Of a stretch of 64,000 bases of DNA, positions 1 to 10,497 are shown in pieces. Every line of letters starts with the position of its first letter. Positions within the stretch are counted from its first letter, which is position 1. Source of the DNA: Acidovorax sp. MR-S7 (GTDB taxonomy: Bacteria; Pseudomonadota; Gammaproteobacteria; Burkholderiales; Burkholderiaceae_C); contig NZ_DF239007.1 in assembly GCF_000400995.2 (NCBI RefSeq), forward strand, positions 1 through 64,000, given 5' to 3'. The position numbers and the translations under genes were made by a program. The notes under the pieces were generated by a model. That model was given only the letters and a program-made list of their open reading frames with translations, had not been told where the DNA came from and made no database searches.

Positions 1-1
1 G

Positions 2-148
2 TTTGCCACGCATCTGCTGCAATCGGGCTATGACATCCGCACGGTGCAGGAATTGCTGGGCCATGCCGATGTGAGTACCACCATGGTTTATACGCATGTG
101 CTCAACAAGGGCGGGCGGGGCATTTTGAGCCCGCTCGATGCCCTGTAA
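2..148 (+). CDS. Integron integrase (IntI-type tyrosine recombinase), C-terminal fragment
   Basis: Only the last 48 codons are inside the window. They contain the end of the tyrosine recombinase catalytic domain: ATHLL, the motif [17 protein letters not shown] with the conserved His and nucleophilic Tyr, and a terminal SPLDAL. This tail resembles IntI family integrases, which excise and insert gene cassettes at attI/attC sites, more than XerC/XerD. The gene ends directly before a strong hairpin terminator and is convergent with gcvP. No attC site is visible on this side. In integrons cassettes normally lie upstream of intI, so any array would be outside the window to the left. A related chromosomal recombinase cannot be excluded from a fragment. 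Confidence 0.75.
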   Translation, partial: FATHLLQSGYDIRTVQELLGHADVSTTMVYTHVLNKGGRGILSPLDAL

Positions 149-152
149 AGCA

Positions 153-183
153 CAAAGGCCCGGTGACGGGCCTTTGTTGTTTG
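153..183 (+). terminator. Terminator between integrase and gcvP
   Basis: A perfect 10-bp stem (153-162 with 167-176) closes a GTGA loop and is followed by TTGTTT. It starts five bases after the integrase stop codon. The stem can also serve the convergent gcvP transcript on the minus strand, though the tail on that side is less T-rich. Confidence 0.8.
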
Positions 184-220
184 CTAGGGCAGCGCCATGG
201 CGACGCTGGTTTGGCGCGCT

Positions 221-3121
<2,901 letters not shown>

Positions 3122-3141
3122 GGGGGACCGATCTCGAGGGC

Positions 3142-3238
3142 TATGGAAAAAGGAGCTGCTTGCGCTTGATATTCGCGGGTTTCAGGTGCGTTCTACGCTG
3201 AAACCGTTGACTGAGAAGCGCGAGCAGCTATGGTTTTT
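3142..3238. repeat. AGCGCT-type dispersed repeat, long form (gcvH-gcvP gap)
   Basis: This imperfect palindrome has outer arms GGAGCTGCTTGCGCTT and AAGCGCGAGCAGCTATGG and an inner inverted pair around GGTTTCAG/CTGAAACC. It is the same long form as the copy at 41227-41318. It fills the space between gcvH and gcvP and may form a hairpin in the mRNA that sets the ratio of the two proteins; that role is inferred. Confidence 0.75.
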
Positions 3239-3250
3239 GAAGTGACGGGC

Positions 3251-3625
3251 TCAGGCGCTGGCGGCGAAGGCGGTGTAGGCCGTTTCGTCCATCAGGCCGT
3301 CGAGTTGGCCGGCGTCGGCCAGCTTCACCTTGAAGAACCAGCCTGCGCCCAGCGGGTCGCTGTTGGCCAGCGACGGATCGGCGCGGAGCTGCTCGTTGAC
3401 TTCGACGATCTCGCCGGCCACGGGCATGTACACGTCGGCCGCGGCCTTCACCGACTCGACCACGCCGGCCACGTCGCCCTGCGCGAAGGTGGTGCCCACG
3501 GCGGGCAGGTCCACGAACACCACGTCGCCCAGCGCATCCTGCGCGTGGACGGTGATGCCGACGACGGCCGCTGCCGGGTCGGCGGCGTTGATCCATTCAT
3601 GGTCCTTGGAAAACTGGATGCTCAT
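3251..3625 (-). CDS. gcvH: Glycine cleavage system H protein (lipoyl carrier)
   Basis: The protein has 124 residues, typical of GcvH. It carries the aminomethyl intermediate on a lipoyl-lysine arm between GcvP, GcvT and the L protein. The lipoylation site is the sequence VESVKAAADV with the lysine at residue 60, followed by the hammerhead-fold motif GEIVEVNEQL. The N-terminus SIQFSKDHEW is family-typical. It lies 85 bp downstream of gcvT and shares the riboswitch-controlled transcript. Confidence 0.97.
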   Translation of the reverse strand: MSIQFSKDHEWINAADPAAAVVGITVHAQDALGDVVFVDLPAVGTTFAQGDVAGVVESVKAAADVYMPVAGEIVEVNEQLRADPSLANSDPLGAGWFFKVKLADAGQLDGLMDETAYTAFAASA

Positions 3626-3710
3626 GGGGGCTCCGTAAGAAAGTGGGAAGAAAAAGAGGGATTCGAGAAAGGCCAGCGTGCACTTTAGCCGCGCTTGCCG
3701 GCCGCGTTTG

Positions 3711-4832
3711 TCAGCCGCGGTAGTAGCGCGTCGGCACGAAGGGGGTGGCTGCCACCTCCATCGGCACGGCCTTGCCGCGCACGATGGCGTTCACGCGCGT
3801 GCCCACGGCCGCGAAGGCGGGCGCCACGTAGGCCAGGGCGATGGGCTTGTCGGCCGTGGGGCCCAGCAGGCCGCTGGTCACCTCGCCGATGCGCTGGCCG
3901 TCCTCGCTTTGCAGCTCGGTGTGCTCGCGCACGGGCACGCGCTCCAGCGCGATGAGGCCCACGCGCTTCCTCGCGAGGCTGGCGGGGGTGTCGATCTGCG
4001 CCAGCACTTTGTCCGCGCCGGGAAAGCCGCCCGCGCGCGCGCCGCCCGTGCGGCGCACCTTCTGGATGGCCCAGTTCAGCGCGGCCTCGGGCGGGGTGGT
4101 GGTGGTGTCGATGTCGTTGCCGTACAGGCACAGCCCGGCCTCCAGGCGCAGCGAGTTGCGCGCGCCCAGGCCGATGGGCTTGACTTCGGGCTGGGCGAGC
4201 AGCGCGCGCGCCAGGGCCTCGGCCTGGGCTGCGGGCACGGAGATCTCGAAGCCGTCCTCGCCCGTGTAGCCGCTGCGCGTGACGAAGCAGGGCGCGCCGG
4301 CGATGGTGAAGTGGCCGCCGGTCATGAACACCAGCTGCTCCACGCCGGGCGCGAGCCGCGCCAGCGCCGTGGCGGCCTGCGGGCCTTGCAGCGCGAGCAG
4401 GGCCTGGTCGGGCAGCGGTCGCACCTCGCAGCGCTGGCCGATGCGCGCCTGGATGTGGGCGATGTCGCCGGCCTTGCACGCGCCGTTGACGATCACGAAC
4501 AGCGTGTCGTTGCCCTGGTTGAAGAACATCAGGTCGTCGATGATGCCGCCCTCGTCGTTCAGCAGCAGCCCGTAGCGCTGCTTGCCCACGGGCAGGTCGA
4601 CCACGTCCACGGGCATCAGCGTCTCGAACGCGGCCGCGGCATCGGGGCCGACCAAGTGGAGCTGGCCCATGTGCGACACGTCGAACAGGCCCGCCGCCGT
4701 GCGCGTGTGGTGGTGCTCGGCCATCAGGCCGGAGGGGTACTGCACGGGCATGGAATAGCCCGCGAAGGGCACCATGCGGGCGCCCAGCTCGATGTGCAGG
4801 GCATTGAGGGGGGTGGTGAGCAGATCGGACAT
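3711..4832 (-). CDS. gcvT: Aminomethyltransferase, T protein of the glycine cleavage system
   Basis: This 373-residue protein releases ammonia from the aminomethyl group on GcvH and transfers the methylene group to tetrahydrofolate. Family features are MVPFAGYSMPVQY near the N-terminus, LFDVSHMGQ, RSGYTGEDGFEI in the middle and the barrel end KPIALAYV. It is the first gene of the gcv operon and directly follows the tandem glycine riboswitch, about 50 bp downstream of the second aptamer. Confidence 0.97.
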   Translation of the reverse strand: MSDLLTTPLNALHIELGARMVPFAGYSMPVQYPSGLMAEHHHTRTAAGLFDVSHMGQLHLVGPDAAAAFETLMPVDVVDLPVGKQRYGLLLNDEGGIIDDLMFFNQGNDTLFVIVNGACKAGDIAHIQARIGQRCEVRPLPDQALLALQGPQAATALARLAPGVEQLVFMTGGHFTIAGAPCFVTRSGYTGEDGFEISVPAAQAEALARALLAQPEVKPIGLGARNSLRLEAGLCLYGNDIDTTTTPPEAALNWAIQKVRRTGGARAGGFPGADKVLAQIDTPASLARKRVGLIALERVPVREHTELQSEDGQRIGEVTSGLLGPTADKPIALAYVAPAFAAVGTRVNAIVRGKAVPMEVAATPFVPTRYYRG

Positions 4833-4880
4833 GGCAGTGGCGAAGGCAAATGGTGGAGCGATCTCTCGATCGCCGATTTG

Positions 4881-5096
4881 CCCCGCTGTCCGCTTTACCT
4901 GAGAGATTCACCCCGCCTGCATGGCATGTCGCGGGGCTTGCTCCTTCGGTGGGCCGCATGCTGTGCTGCGGCCTCTCTCCAGCAAGGGAAACGCCCGCAT
5001 CCCTGCGGGCGTGTCGCCAGTCCTTTTGCCTGAGCGTTCGGCTGCTGCCTGCGCCTTCGGCGGCTTCCCTGGAGAAGCTCTCTCCTGGCGGGATGT
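4881..5096 (-). promoter_or_regulatory. Tandem glycine riboswitch upstream of gcvT
   Basis: Read on the minus strand, the leader contains two copies of the glycine aptamer pattern. Aptamer 1 begins with CCAGGAGAGAGCTTC, continues with GCCGCCGAAGGCGC and closes with GAACGCTCAGGCAAAAGGAC. Aptamer 2 begins with GCTGGAGAGAGGCCG, contains CACCGAAGGAGCAAG and closes with GAATCTCTCAGGTAAAGCGG. These are the conserved elements of gcvT riboswitches, which in other bacteria switch the operon on when glycine is abundant. The hairpin and loop GCCCGCAGGGATGCGGGC lies between them. The decision structure near the gcvT start was not resolved by eye. Confidence 0.92.
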
Positions 5097-5097
5097 G

Positions 5098-5103
5098 ATT
5101 CTA
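5098..5103 (-). promoter_or_regulatory. Putative -10 box for the gcv operon
   Basis: The minus strand reads TAGAAT at this place, just after the dctM stop codon and about 7 bp before the first riboswitch base. With so little space, a gcv-specific promoter must have its -35 region inside the end of dctM. No convincing -35 was seen, so the assignment is tentative. Confidence 0.4.
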
Positions 5104-5107
5104 GCCG

Positions 5108-6385
5108 CTAGCGCGCGTACACCAGGTCGCGCAGGAACAGCGAGATCGACGGCACGTAGGTGATGACCAGCAGGCACGCCAGGATCACGCCCACGAAGGG
5201 CAGCAGGTGGCCGACGATGCGGTCCAGCGAGATGCGCGCCACCGTGCAGGCCGCGAACAGGTTCACGCCGAAGGGCGGGGTGATCATGCCCAGGGCCAGG
5301 TTCACCACCATGATCAGGCCGAAGTGCACCGGGTCCACGCCGAAGTGCATCGCCACCGGCGCCAGGATGGGCGCGAGCACGATGATGGCGGCGCTGGTCT
5401 CGATGAACATGCCGATCACGAACAGCGACGCGTTCACGCCCAGCAGGAAGAGGGCGGGCGACTGCAGGACCTCCTGCAGCCAGCGGCCGATGGCGTCGGG
5501 CACGCCCGCGCGCGTGATGAGAAAGGCGAACAGCCCGGCGTTGGCGATGATGAACATGATCACCGCCGACGAGATGGCCGACTTGCGCAGGATGGCGTAG
5601 AGGTCCTTCACCCCGATTTCGCGGTAGATCAGCATGCCGACCACCAGCGCATAGAACACGGCCACGGCCGATGCCTCGGTGGGCGTGAACACGCCGCCGT
5701 AGATGCCGCCCAGAATGATGACGGGCATCAGCATCGCCCAGCCGGCCTGCAGCAGGGCCTTGCCGAAGGGCATGCGGCCGTCGCCGTCATGCTTGCCCCA
5801 GCCCTTCCACTTGCAATACACCCACACGAACAGCATGAGCGCGCCGCTGATCAGGATGCCAGGGCCGAAGCCGGCGATGAACAGCTCGCCGATCGACACC
5901 TCGGCGCTCACGCCGTAGAGGATCATGGGGATGGACGGCGGGATGATCACGCCCAGCTCGGCGCTGGTGGCCTGCAGCGCGGCGGCGTAGCTCGTGGGAT
6001 AGCCGTGCTTGATGAGCGCGGGAATCAGGATGGCGCCGATGGCGAAGGTGGTCGCCACCGACGAGCCCGACACGGCCGCGAAGATCATGCAGGTGAGCAC
6101 GCAGGTCATGGGCAGGCCGCCCTGCACGCCGCCGACGATGCTCTTGGCGAACTCCACGAGCCGGCGCGAGATGCCGCCGGTCTCCATGAGGTTGCCCGCC
6201 AGGATGAAGAAGGGGATGGCCGCCAGCGGGAATTTGTTGATCGAGGTGAACATCTCCTTCACCGCGATCAGCATGTTGGCATTGGCCGCCTGGATGCCCA
6301 GGATGGACGCGAGGCCGATGGACACGGCCACGGAAATGGTGAGCGCGAAGCACAGCACCATGGTCGAAATCATCACGGCGGTCAT
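5108..6385 (-). CDS. dctM: TRAP transporter large permease, DctM type
   Basis: This hydrophobic protein of 425 residues has the 11-12 membrane segments expected of TRAP large subunits. It forms the sodium-driven translocation channel of a tripartite ATP-independent periplasmic transporter. Recognisable stretches are AAIPFFILAGNLMETGGISRR, the loop PPSIPMILYG, and PPFGVNLFAA. The start overlaps the dctQ stop by four bases (ATGA), so translation is coupled. The substrate is unknown; the neighbouring glycine cleavage genes and the Lrp-type regulator make an amino acid or small organic acid plausible. Confidence 0.93.
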   Translation of the reverse strand: MTAVMISTMVLCFALTISVAVSIGLASILGIQAANANMLIAVKEMFTSINKFPLAAIPFFILAGNLMETGGISRRLVEFAKSIVGGVQGGLPMTCVLTCMIFAAVSGSSVATTFAIGAILIPALIKHGYPTSYAAALQATSAELGVIIPPSIPMILYGVSAEVSIGELFIAGFGPGILISGALMLFVWVYCKWKGWGKHDGDGRMPFGKALLQAGWAMLMPVIILGGIYGGVFTPTEASAVAVFYALVVGMLIYREIGVKDLYAILRKSAISSAVIMFIIANAGLFAFLITRAGVPDAIGRWLQEVLQSPALFLLGVNASLFVIGMFIETSAAIIVLAPILAPVAMHFGVDPVHFGLIMVVNLALGMITPPFGVNLFAACTVARISLDRIVGHLLPFVGVILACLLVITYVPSISLFLRDLVYAR

Positions 6386-6876
6386 TGCGCGGTCTCCAGT
6401 TCTTCACGGCGCGGGTCGAGCAGGTTGCCCACGATGCCGGGAATGCAGAACAGCCCCCCCACCGGAATGGCGAGATACGCCCAGAACATGGACACCGACT
6501 CCAGCCCGGCCATGGTCTGCACGCCGCCGCGTTGGGCGTAGTCCCAGCCCCACCAGATCAGCACGCCGATGAGGGCGAGCGCAGCCAGGCACACCACCCA
6601 GTCGAGCACGCGGCGGATGGCGGGCGGGCTCCAGCGGTAGAGCACGTCCACGCTGACCATGGCGCCCTGGCGGAAGGCCAGGGGGATGGCGAGGAACACC
6701 ATCCAGATGAGGCTGAAGCGGATCAGCACCTCGGTCCATTCGGCGGGTTCCTCGAAGACGAAGCGCATCAGGATCTGGAACATGCCGAGCGCCGAGGCGA
6801 TCGCCAGCATGGCGCAGGCGCCCGCCATGGCGATGCCGGTGCTCCAGCGTTCCAATGTGAGAAAGGCGTTTTTCAT
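6382..6876 (-). CDS. dctQ: TRAP transporter small permease, DctQ type
   Basis: The protein has 164 residues and four predicted membrane segments, the standard layout of TRAP small subunits. It contains RFVFEEPAEWTEVLIRFSLIWMVFLA-like sequence, in which the EWTEVL(I)R stretch is characteristic of the family. It stabilises the large subunit and links it to the periplasmic binding protein. It lies between dctP and dctM; a degenerate AGCGCT-like sequence occupies the 68-bp gap to dctP. Confidence 0.92.
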   Translation of the reverse strand: MKNAFLTLERWSTGIAMAGACAMLAIASALGMFQILMRFVFEEPAEWTEVLIRFSLIWMVFLAIPLAFRQGAMVSVDVLYRWSPPAIRRVLDWVVCLAALALIGVLIWWGWDYAQRGGVQTMAGLESVSMFWAYLAIPVGGLFCIPGIVGNLLDPRREELETAQ

Positions 6877-6944
6877 GAAAGAAAAAGCCCGCTGGCGCTA
6901 TACCGGCGGGCGTGAATAGCTATCGAAAATGAAGCGGCAAGAGC

Positions 6945-7916
6945 TTACTTGTAGTTGCGGATCTTGTCGAGGTTGGCCTTGCCGAAATCTTTCTCGAACT
7001 GCGCGTTCACGGGGGCCAGGGCTGCAACGAACTTGGACTTGTCCAGGTCGTCGATCACCGTCATGCCCTTGGAGCGCAGGTCGGCCACGCCCTTGGCGTC
7101 GTCCTCGTCCACGCGGGCGCGGTTGGCCTTGGTGCCTTCCTTGGCGGCTTCGAGGAAGGCCTGCTTGTCGGCGGCCGAGAGCTTGTCGAACACTGCCTTG
7201 TTCATCACGAAGATGCAGGGCGAGTACACGTGGCCGGTGAGCGACAGGTGCTTTTGCACCTGGTCGAACTTGGCCGAGATGATGACGGGCAGCGGGTTCT
7301 CCTGCCCATCCACCGTGCCCTGCTGCAGGGCGGTGAACACCTCGGGGAAGGCCATGGGCGTGGTGATGATGCCGAAGCCCTTGTACGCGGCGATGTGCAC
7401 GGGGTTTTCCATCGTGCGCATCTTCAGGCCCTTGAGGTCCTCGGGGCCCTTCACGTCGCGCTTGCTGTTGGTCATGTGGCGGAAGCCGTTTTCCGCCCAG
7501 GCCAGGGCCTTGAAGCCCTTGGCGTCGAACTTGGCCAGCAGGTCCTGGCCGATCGGGCCGTCGAGCACGGCGCGCGCATGCGCCTTGTCGCGGAACAGGA
7601 AGGGCACGTCCAGGATCTTGGTCTCGGGCACGAAGTTGGGGATGGGGCCGGTGGAGCTGAAAGCCAGCTCCTGGGTGCCGAGCTGCACGGACTCGATGGA
7701 TTCGCGCTCGCCGCCCAGCGACCCGTTGTAGAAGGTCTGGATCTTGTAGCGGCCGCCGGTGCGCTTCTCGACTTCCTTGGCGAAGGTGTCGATGGCTACG
7801 CCCTGGTGCGAGTTCTGCGCCACCGAGATGCTGATGCGCATGGTGGTTTGCGCATAGGCGGTGGCGGTGATACCCAGTGCCAAGCCCAGGCCCAGCGCGA
7901 GTTTGGTCAATTGCAT
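6945..7916 (-). CDS. dctP: TRAP transporter substrate-binding protein, DctP family
   Basis: The start at 7916 is chosen because AGGAGA lies at the right distance upstream and the protein then begins with a clean signal peptide, MQLTKLALGLGLALGITATAYAQ, cut after residue 22. The mature part shows DctP family sequence: ALAWAENGFRHMTNSKR, GLKMRTMENPVH and PLPVI. It captures the ligand in the periplasm and delivers it to DctQM. The next candidate start upstream would add a non-signal-like extension. The gene leads the dctPQM operon and is divergent from the Lrp-type regulator. Confidence 0.93.
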   Translation of the reverse strand: MQLTKLALGLGLALGITATAYAQTTMRISISVAQNSHQGVAIDTFAKEVEKRTGGRYKIQTFYNGSLGGERESIESVQLGTQELAFSSTGPIPNFVPETKILDVPFLFRDKAHARAVLDGPIGQDLLAKFDAKGFKALAWAENGFRHMTNSKRDVKGPEDLKGLKMRTMENPVHIAAYKGFGIITTPMAFPEVFTALQQGTVDGQENPLPVIISAKFDQVQKHLSLTGHVYSPCIFVMNKAVFDKLSAADKQAFLEAAKEGTKANRARVDEDDAKGVADLRSKGMTVIDDLDKSKFVAALAPVNAQFEKDFGKANLDKIRNYK

Positions 7917-8219
7917 GCTCTCTCCTGTCGATGTGCGTGAATCCATAATTACGGGAAAATTATGGCGGTGCAGCATGGCCATCGCCATCCGGGTTTCTGC
8001 TGGGATGGTGGCGAAGAGAGCAGGGAAGGGAGGTCTTGCCAAGCCCCCGCCCGGCGGTAACCGGGCGGGGTCTCGTCAATGTCGTGCGCCCCGGTAAGAG
8101 CGCCTTGATGCAGCAAGTATGCGTTCCACGTGGCGGATGGATTTGCTGAATTTCTCCTATGTTTATGCATTTGCAGAAAATTTTTCTGCAGAACGCGCTC
8201 TGAAGGAATAATCGGGCGC
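7917..8219. promoter_or_regulatory. Divergent promoter region dctP / lrp-like with an inverted repeat
   Basis: The 303-bp gap has no gene. At 8172-8190 it contains a perfect inverted repeat, TGCAGAAAA-T-TTTTCTGCA, 30 bp upstream of the regulator start. AT-rich inverted repeats with 15-19 bp span are typical Lrp/AsnC operators, so this is the likely autoregulatory site and may also control dctP. A run of GGTAAGAG and a GC-rich hairpin near 8047-8065 were seen but not assigned. Confidence 0.5.
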
Positions 8220-8675
8220 ATGGACCGCCTCGACCGAAAAATCCTCTCCGTCCTGCAGGCCGATGCACGTGCCAGCCTGCAGGAGATCGGCGCCGCCGTG
8301 GGCCTGAGCCCCTCGCCCTGCTGGGGCCGCATCAAGAAGATGGAAGAGGCCGGCGTGATCGAGGGCTACACTGTGCGCCTCAACCCGCAGGCGCTGGACC
8401 TCGCCGACACGGTGCTGGTGCAGGTGACGCTGGACAGCCACTCCGACAACACGCTGGAGAAGTTCGGCGAGGTGCTCGCGAGCATCCCCGAAGTGGTGGA
8501 GGCGCATCTTGTTTCGGGCGACTACGACTACCTGCTGCGCGTGGTGGTCAAGGACACGCGCGACTACGAGCGCCTGCTGCGCGAGAAGCTCTACAAGATC
8601 AAGGGCATACGCCACAGCCGCTCCAGCTTCGTGCTGCGCACGCTGAAGAAGGCCGACCTGCCGCTCGGGGTTTAG
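8220..8675 (+). CDS. Lrp/AsnC family transcriptional regulator
   Basis: Using the ATG at 8220 (AAGGA 10 bases upstream) the protein has 151 residues, the normal size. It starts MDRLDRKILSVLQADAR, the classic Lrp opening, followed by a helix-turn-helix (LQEIGAAVGLSPSPCWGRIKKME) and a ligand-binding RAM domain with VSGDYDYLLRVVV. Such regulators sense amino acids or related acids. The divergent dctPQM operon, and perhaps the gcv genes beyond it, are the obvious candidate targets. A longer start at 8130 would add a Cys-rich stretch unlike the family and was rejected. Confidence 0.93.
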   Translation: MDRLDRKILSVLQADARASLQEIGAAVGLSPSPCWGRIKKMEEAGVIEGYTVRLNPQALDLADTVLVQVTLDSHSDNTLEKFGEVLASIPEVVEAHLVSGDYDYLLRVVVKDTRDYERLLREKLYKIKGIRHSRSSFVLRTLKKADLPLGV

Positions 8676-8726
8676 AGAAAAATTGGCCTCTAGCGCTTGC
8701 CTGACAAGCGCTGGGAGCTATCAAAA
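8676..8726. repeat. AGCGCT-type dispersed repeat, short form (convergent gene ends)
   Basis: The sequence TTGGCCTCTAGCGCTTG, five bases, CAAGCGCTGGGAGCTATC forms a hairpin between the ends of the Lrp-type gene and the convergent ABC transporter gene. This position is consistent with a bidirectional transcription stop. Confidence 0.8.
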
Positions 8727-8734
8727 GGGGAGCT

Positions 8735-9529
8735 TCAGCCGAGCAGCAGCGCGTCGTCGGCGAGCTTCTCGCCGCGCACCTTCTCGAACATCTTCAGCAA
8801 GTCGGGCACATCCAGGCGCGCGCGCTCGTCGCCCGACACGTCCAGCACCACCTGGCCCTGGTGCAGCATCACCGTGCGCTGGCCCACGTCCAGCGCCTGA
8901 CGCATGCTGTGCGTGACCATCATGGTGGTGAGCTGGTTCTCGGACACGATGCGCGCGGTGAGCTGCAGCACGAAGTCGGCCGTGCGGGGGTCGAGCGCGG
9001 CGGTGTGCTCGTCCAGCAGCAGGATGCGCGAGGGCTGCAGCGCGGCCATGAGCAGGCTCACGGCCTGGCGCTGGCCGCCCGAGAGCAGGCCGATGCGGTC
9101 GGTCAGGCGGTTTTCTAGCCCCAGGCCCAGCGTCGCCAGGCGGTCGCGGAACAGCGCGCGCTCGGACTGCTTCACGGCCCCGCGCAGGCTGCGGCGCGTG
9201 CCGCGCTGCTGGGCCAGGGCCATGTTCTCCTCGATGGTCAGGTCTTCGCAGGTGCCGGCCATCGGGTCCTGGAACACGCGCGCCACGCGCTGGGCGCGCG
9301 CCCACACGGGCTGGCGCGTCACGTCCTGCCCGTCGATGGCGATGCGGCCGGTGTCCACCCCCAGGTCGCCCGAGATGGCGTTGAGGAAGGTGGACTTGCC
9401 CGCGCCGTTGGAGCCGATCACGGTAACGAACTGGCCCGCGGGGATGTCCAGCGACATGCCGCGTAGCGCGCGCGTCTCGATGGGCGTGCCGGGGTTGAAG
9501 GTGATGTGCAGGTCTTGGGCGATCAGCAT
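8735..9529 (-). CDS. ABC transporter ATP-binding protein (TrpXYZ-type importer)
   Basis: This 264-residue ATPase begins at the ATG at 9529 behind GAAAGGAAT. Walker A is GSNGAGKST, the signature motif is LSGGQRQ, Walker B is RILLLDEHTAALDP and the H-loop is VTHSM. The LDEHTAALDP sequence is typical of the ATPase that partners PF04392-type binding proteins. It energises import by the adjacent membrane protein. It is the last gene of a three-gene minus-strand operon (binding protein, permease, ATPase), 11 bp after the permease. Confidence 0.93.
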   Translation of the reverse strand: MLIAQDLHITFNPGTPIETRALRGMSLDIPAGQFVTVIGSNGAGKSTFLNAISGDLGVDTGRIAIDGQDVTRQPVWARAQRVARVFQDPMAGTCEDLTIEENMALAQQRGTRRSLRGAVKQSERALFRDRLATLGLGLENRLTDRIGLLSGGQRQAVSLLMAALQPSRILLLDEHTAALDPRTADFVLQLTARIVSENQLTTMMVTHSMRQALDVGQRTVMLHQGQVVLDVSGDERARLDVPDLLKMFEKVRGEKLADDALLLG

Positions 9530-9540
9530 GGCGATTCCTT

Positions 9541-10425
9541 TCAGCGGCGCGCAGCCAGCTTGCGCTTGAGCTGGGGAATGACGAGTGCGATGGTCACGAG
9601 CACGGCGGTGACCAGGTTCAGGTCCTGCGCCTTGAGGCCGATGAAGTCGCTGTTGAGCGCCAGCGCGATGAAGAAGCGGTAGACGATGGCGCCGATGATG
9701 ACGGCCAGCGTGGCCAGCACCAGCTTGCGCGAGGGCAGGATGCTCTCGCCCACGATGACCGCCGCCAGGCCGATGACGATGGTGCCGATGCCCATGGAAA
9801 TGTCGGAGCCGCCCTGCGTCTGCGCGAAGAGGGCGCCGGCCAGCGCCACCAGCGCATTCGACACCGCCATGCCCAGCAGCACCATGGCGCCGGTGTTGAT
9901 GCCCTGTGCGCGCGCCATGCGCGCGTTGGAGCCCGTGGCGCGGATGGCCAGGCCCCGCTCGGTGGAGAAGAACCAGTCCATCGCCAGCTTGGCCGCCACC
10001 ACGATCACCAGCAGCAGCAGGGGGCGCGACCAGTAGTCCTCCAGCCCCGGCGGCTGCAGCAGGGTGAACAGCGTGTCGTCGTTGATCAGCGGCACGTTGG
10101 GCCCGCCCATGATGCGCAGGTTGATGGAGTACAGCGCGATCATCATGAGGATGGAGGCCAGCAGGTCCATGATCTTCAGGCGCACGTTGAGCCAGCCCGT
10201 GGCCAGGCCCGCCACCGCGCCCGCCGCCGCTGCGGCCGCAGTGGCCACGTAGGGGTTGGTGCCCGAGGAGATCAGGATGGCGCAGACCGCGCCGCCCAGC
10301 GGGAAGCTGCCGTCCACCGTCAGGTCGGGAAAGCGCAGCAGCCGGAACGAGATGAACACGCCCAGCGCGACGAGGCTGAAGATCAGGCCGATCTCGACGG
10401 CCCCGAGCAGGGAAAAGAGTGACAT
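9541..10425 (-). CDS. ABC transporter permease (TrpXYZ-type importer)
   Basis: The protein has 294 residues with about nine hydrophobic segments, and resembles branched-chain-type permeases. It starts MSLFSLLGAVEIGLIFSLVALGV, has FPDLTVDGSFPLGGA, and RGLAIRATGSNARMARAQGI in the loop expected to contact the ATPase. An upstream in-frame start (10467) would lie inside the terminator-like hairpin and lacks a ribosome binding site. Family members carry tryptophan or other aromatic amino acids in Gram-positive bacteria; the substrate here is not established. Confidence 0.9.
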   Translation of the reverse strand: MSLFSLLGAVEIGLIFSLVALGVFISFRLLRFPDLTVDGSFPLGGAVCAILISSGTNPYVATAAAAAAGAVAGLATGWLNVRLKIMDLLASILMMIALYSINLRIMGGPNVPLINDDTLFTLLQPPGLEDYWSRPLLLLVIVVAAKLAMDWFFSTERGLAIRATGSNARMARAQGINTGAMVLLGMAVSNALVALAGALFAQTQGGSDISMGIGTIVIGLAAVIVGESILPSRKLVLATLAVIIGAIVYRFFIALALNSDFIGLKAQDLNLVTAVLVTIALVIPQLKRKLAARR

Positions 10426-10445
10426 GGACAGCGGCGGCGTTCGGG

Positions 10446-10477
10446 GAAAACAAAACAGGAGCCGCATGCGGCTCCTG
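10446..10477 (-). terminator. Intercistronic terminator-like hairpin between binding protein and permease
   Basis: A perfect 22-bp palindrome, CAGGAGCCGCATGCGGCTCCTG at 10456-10477 (written here as its two arms CAGGAGCCGCA and TGCGGCTCCTG), is followed on the minus strand by TTTTGTTTT. It has the form of an intrinsic terminator but lies inside the operon, so it probably attenuates expression of permease and ATPase relative to the binding protein. Confidence 0.75.
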
Positions 10478-10497
10478 CGTCTACAAGTCTTGCGACT

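Noticed and set aside
6877-6944. A further AGCGCT-type repeat between dctP and dctQ
   Set aside because: Only scattered pieces (CTGGCGCTATA, ATAGCTATCG) are similar; the match is too weak to list as a copy.
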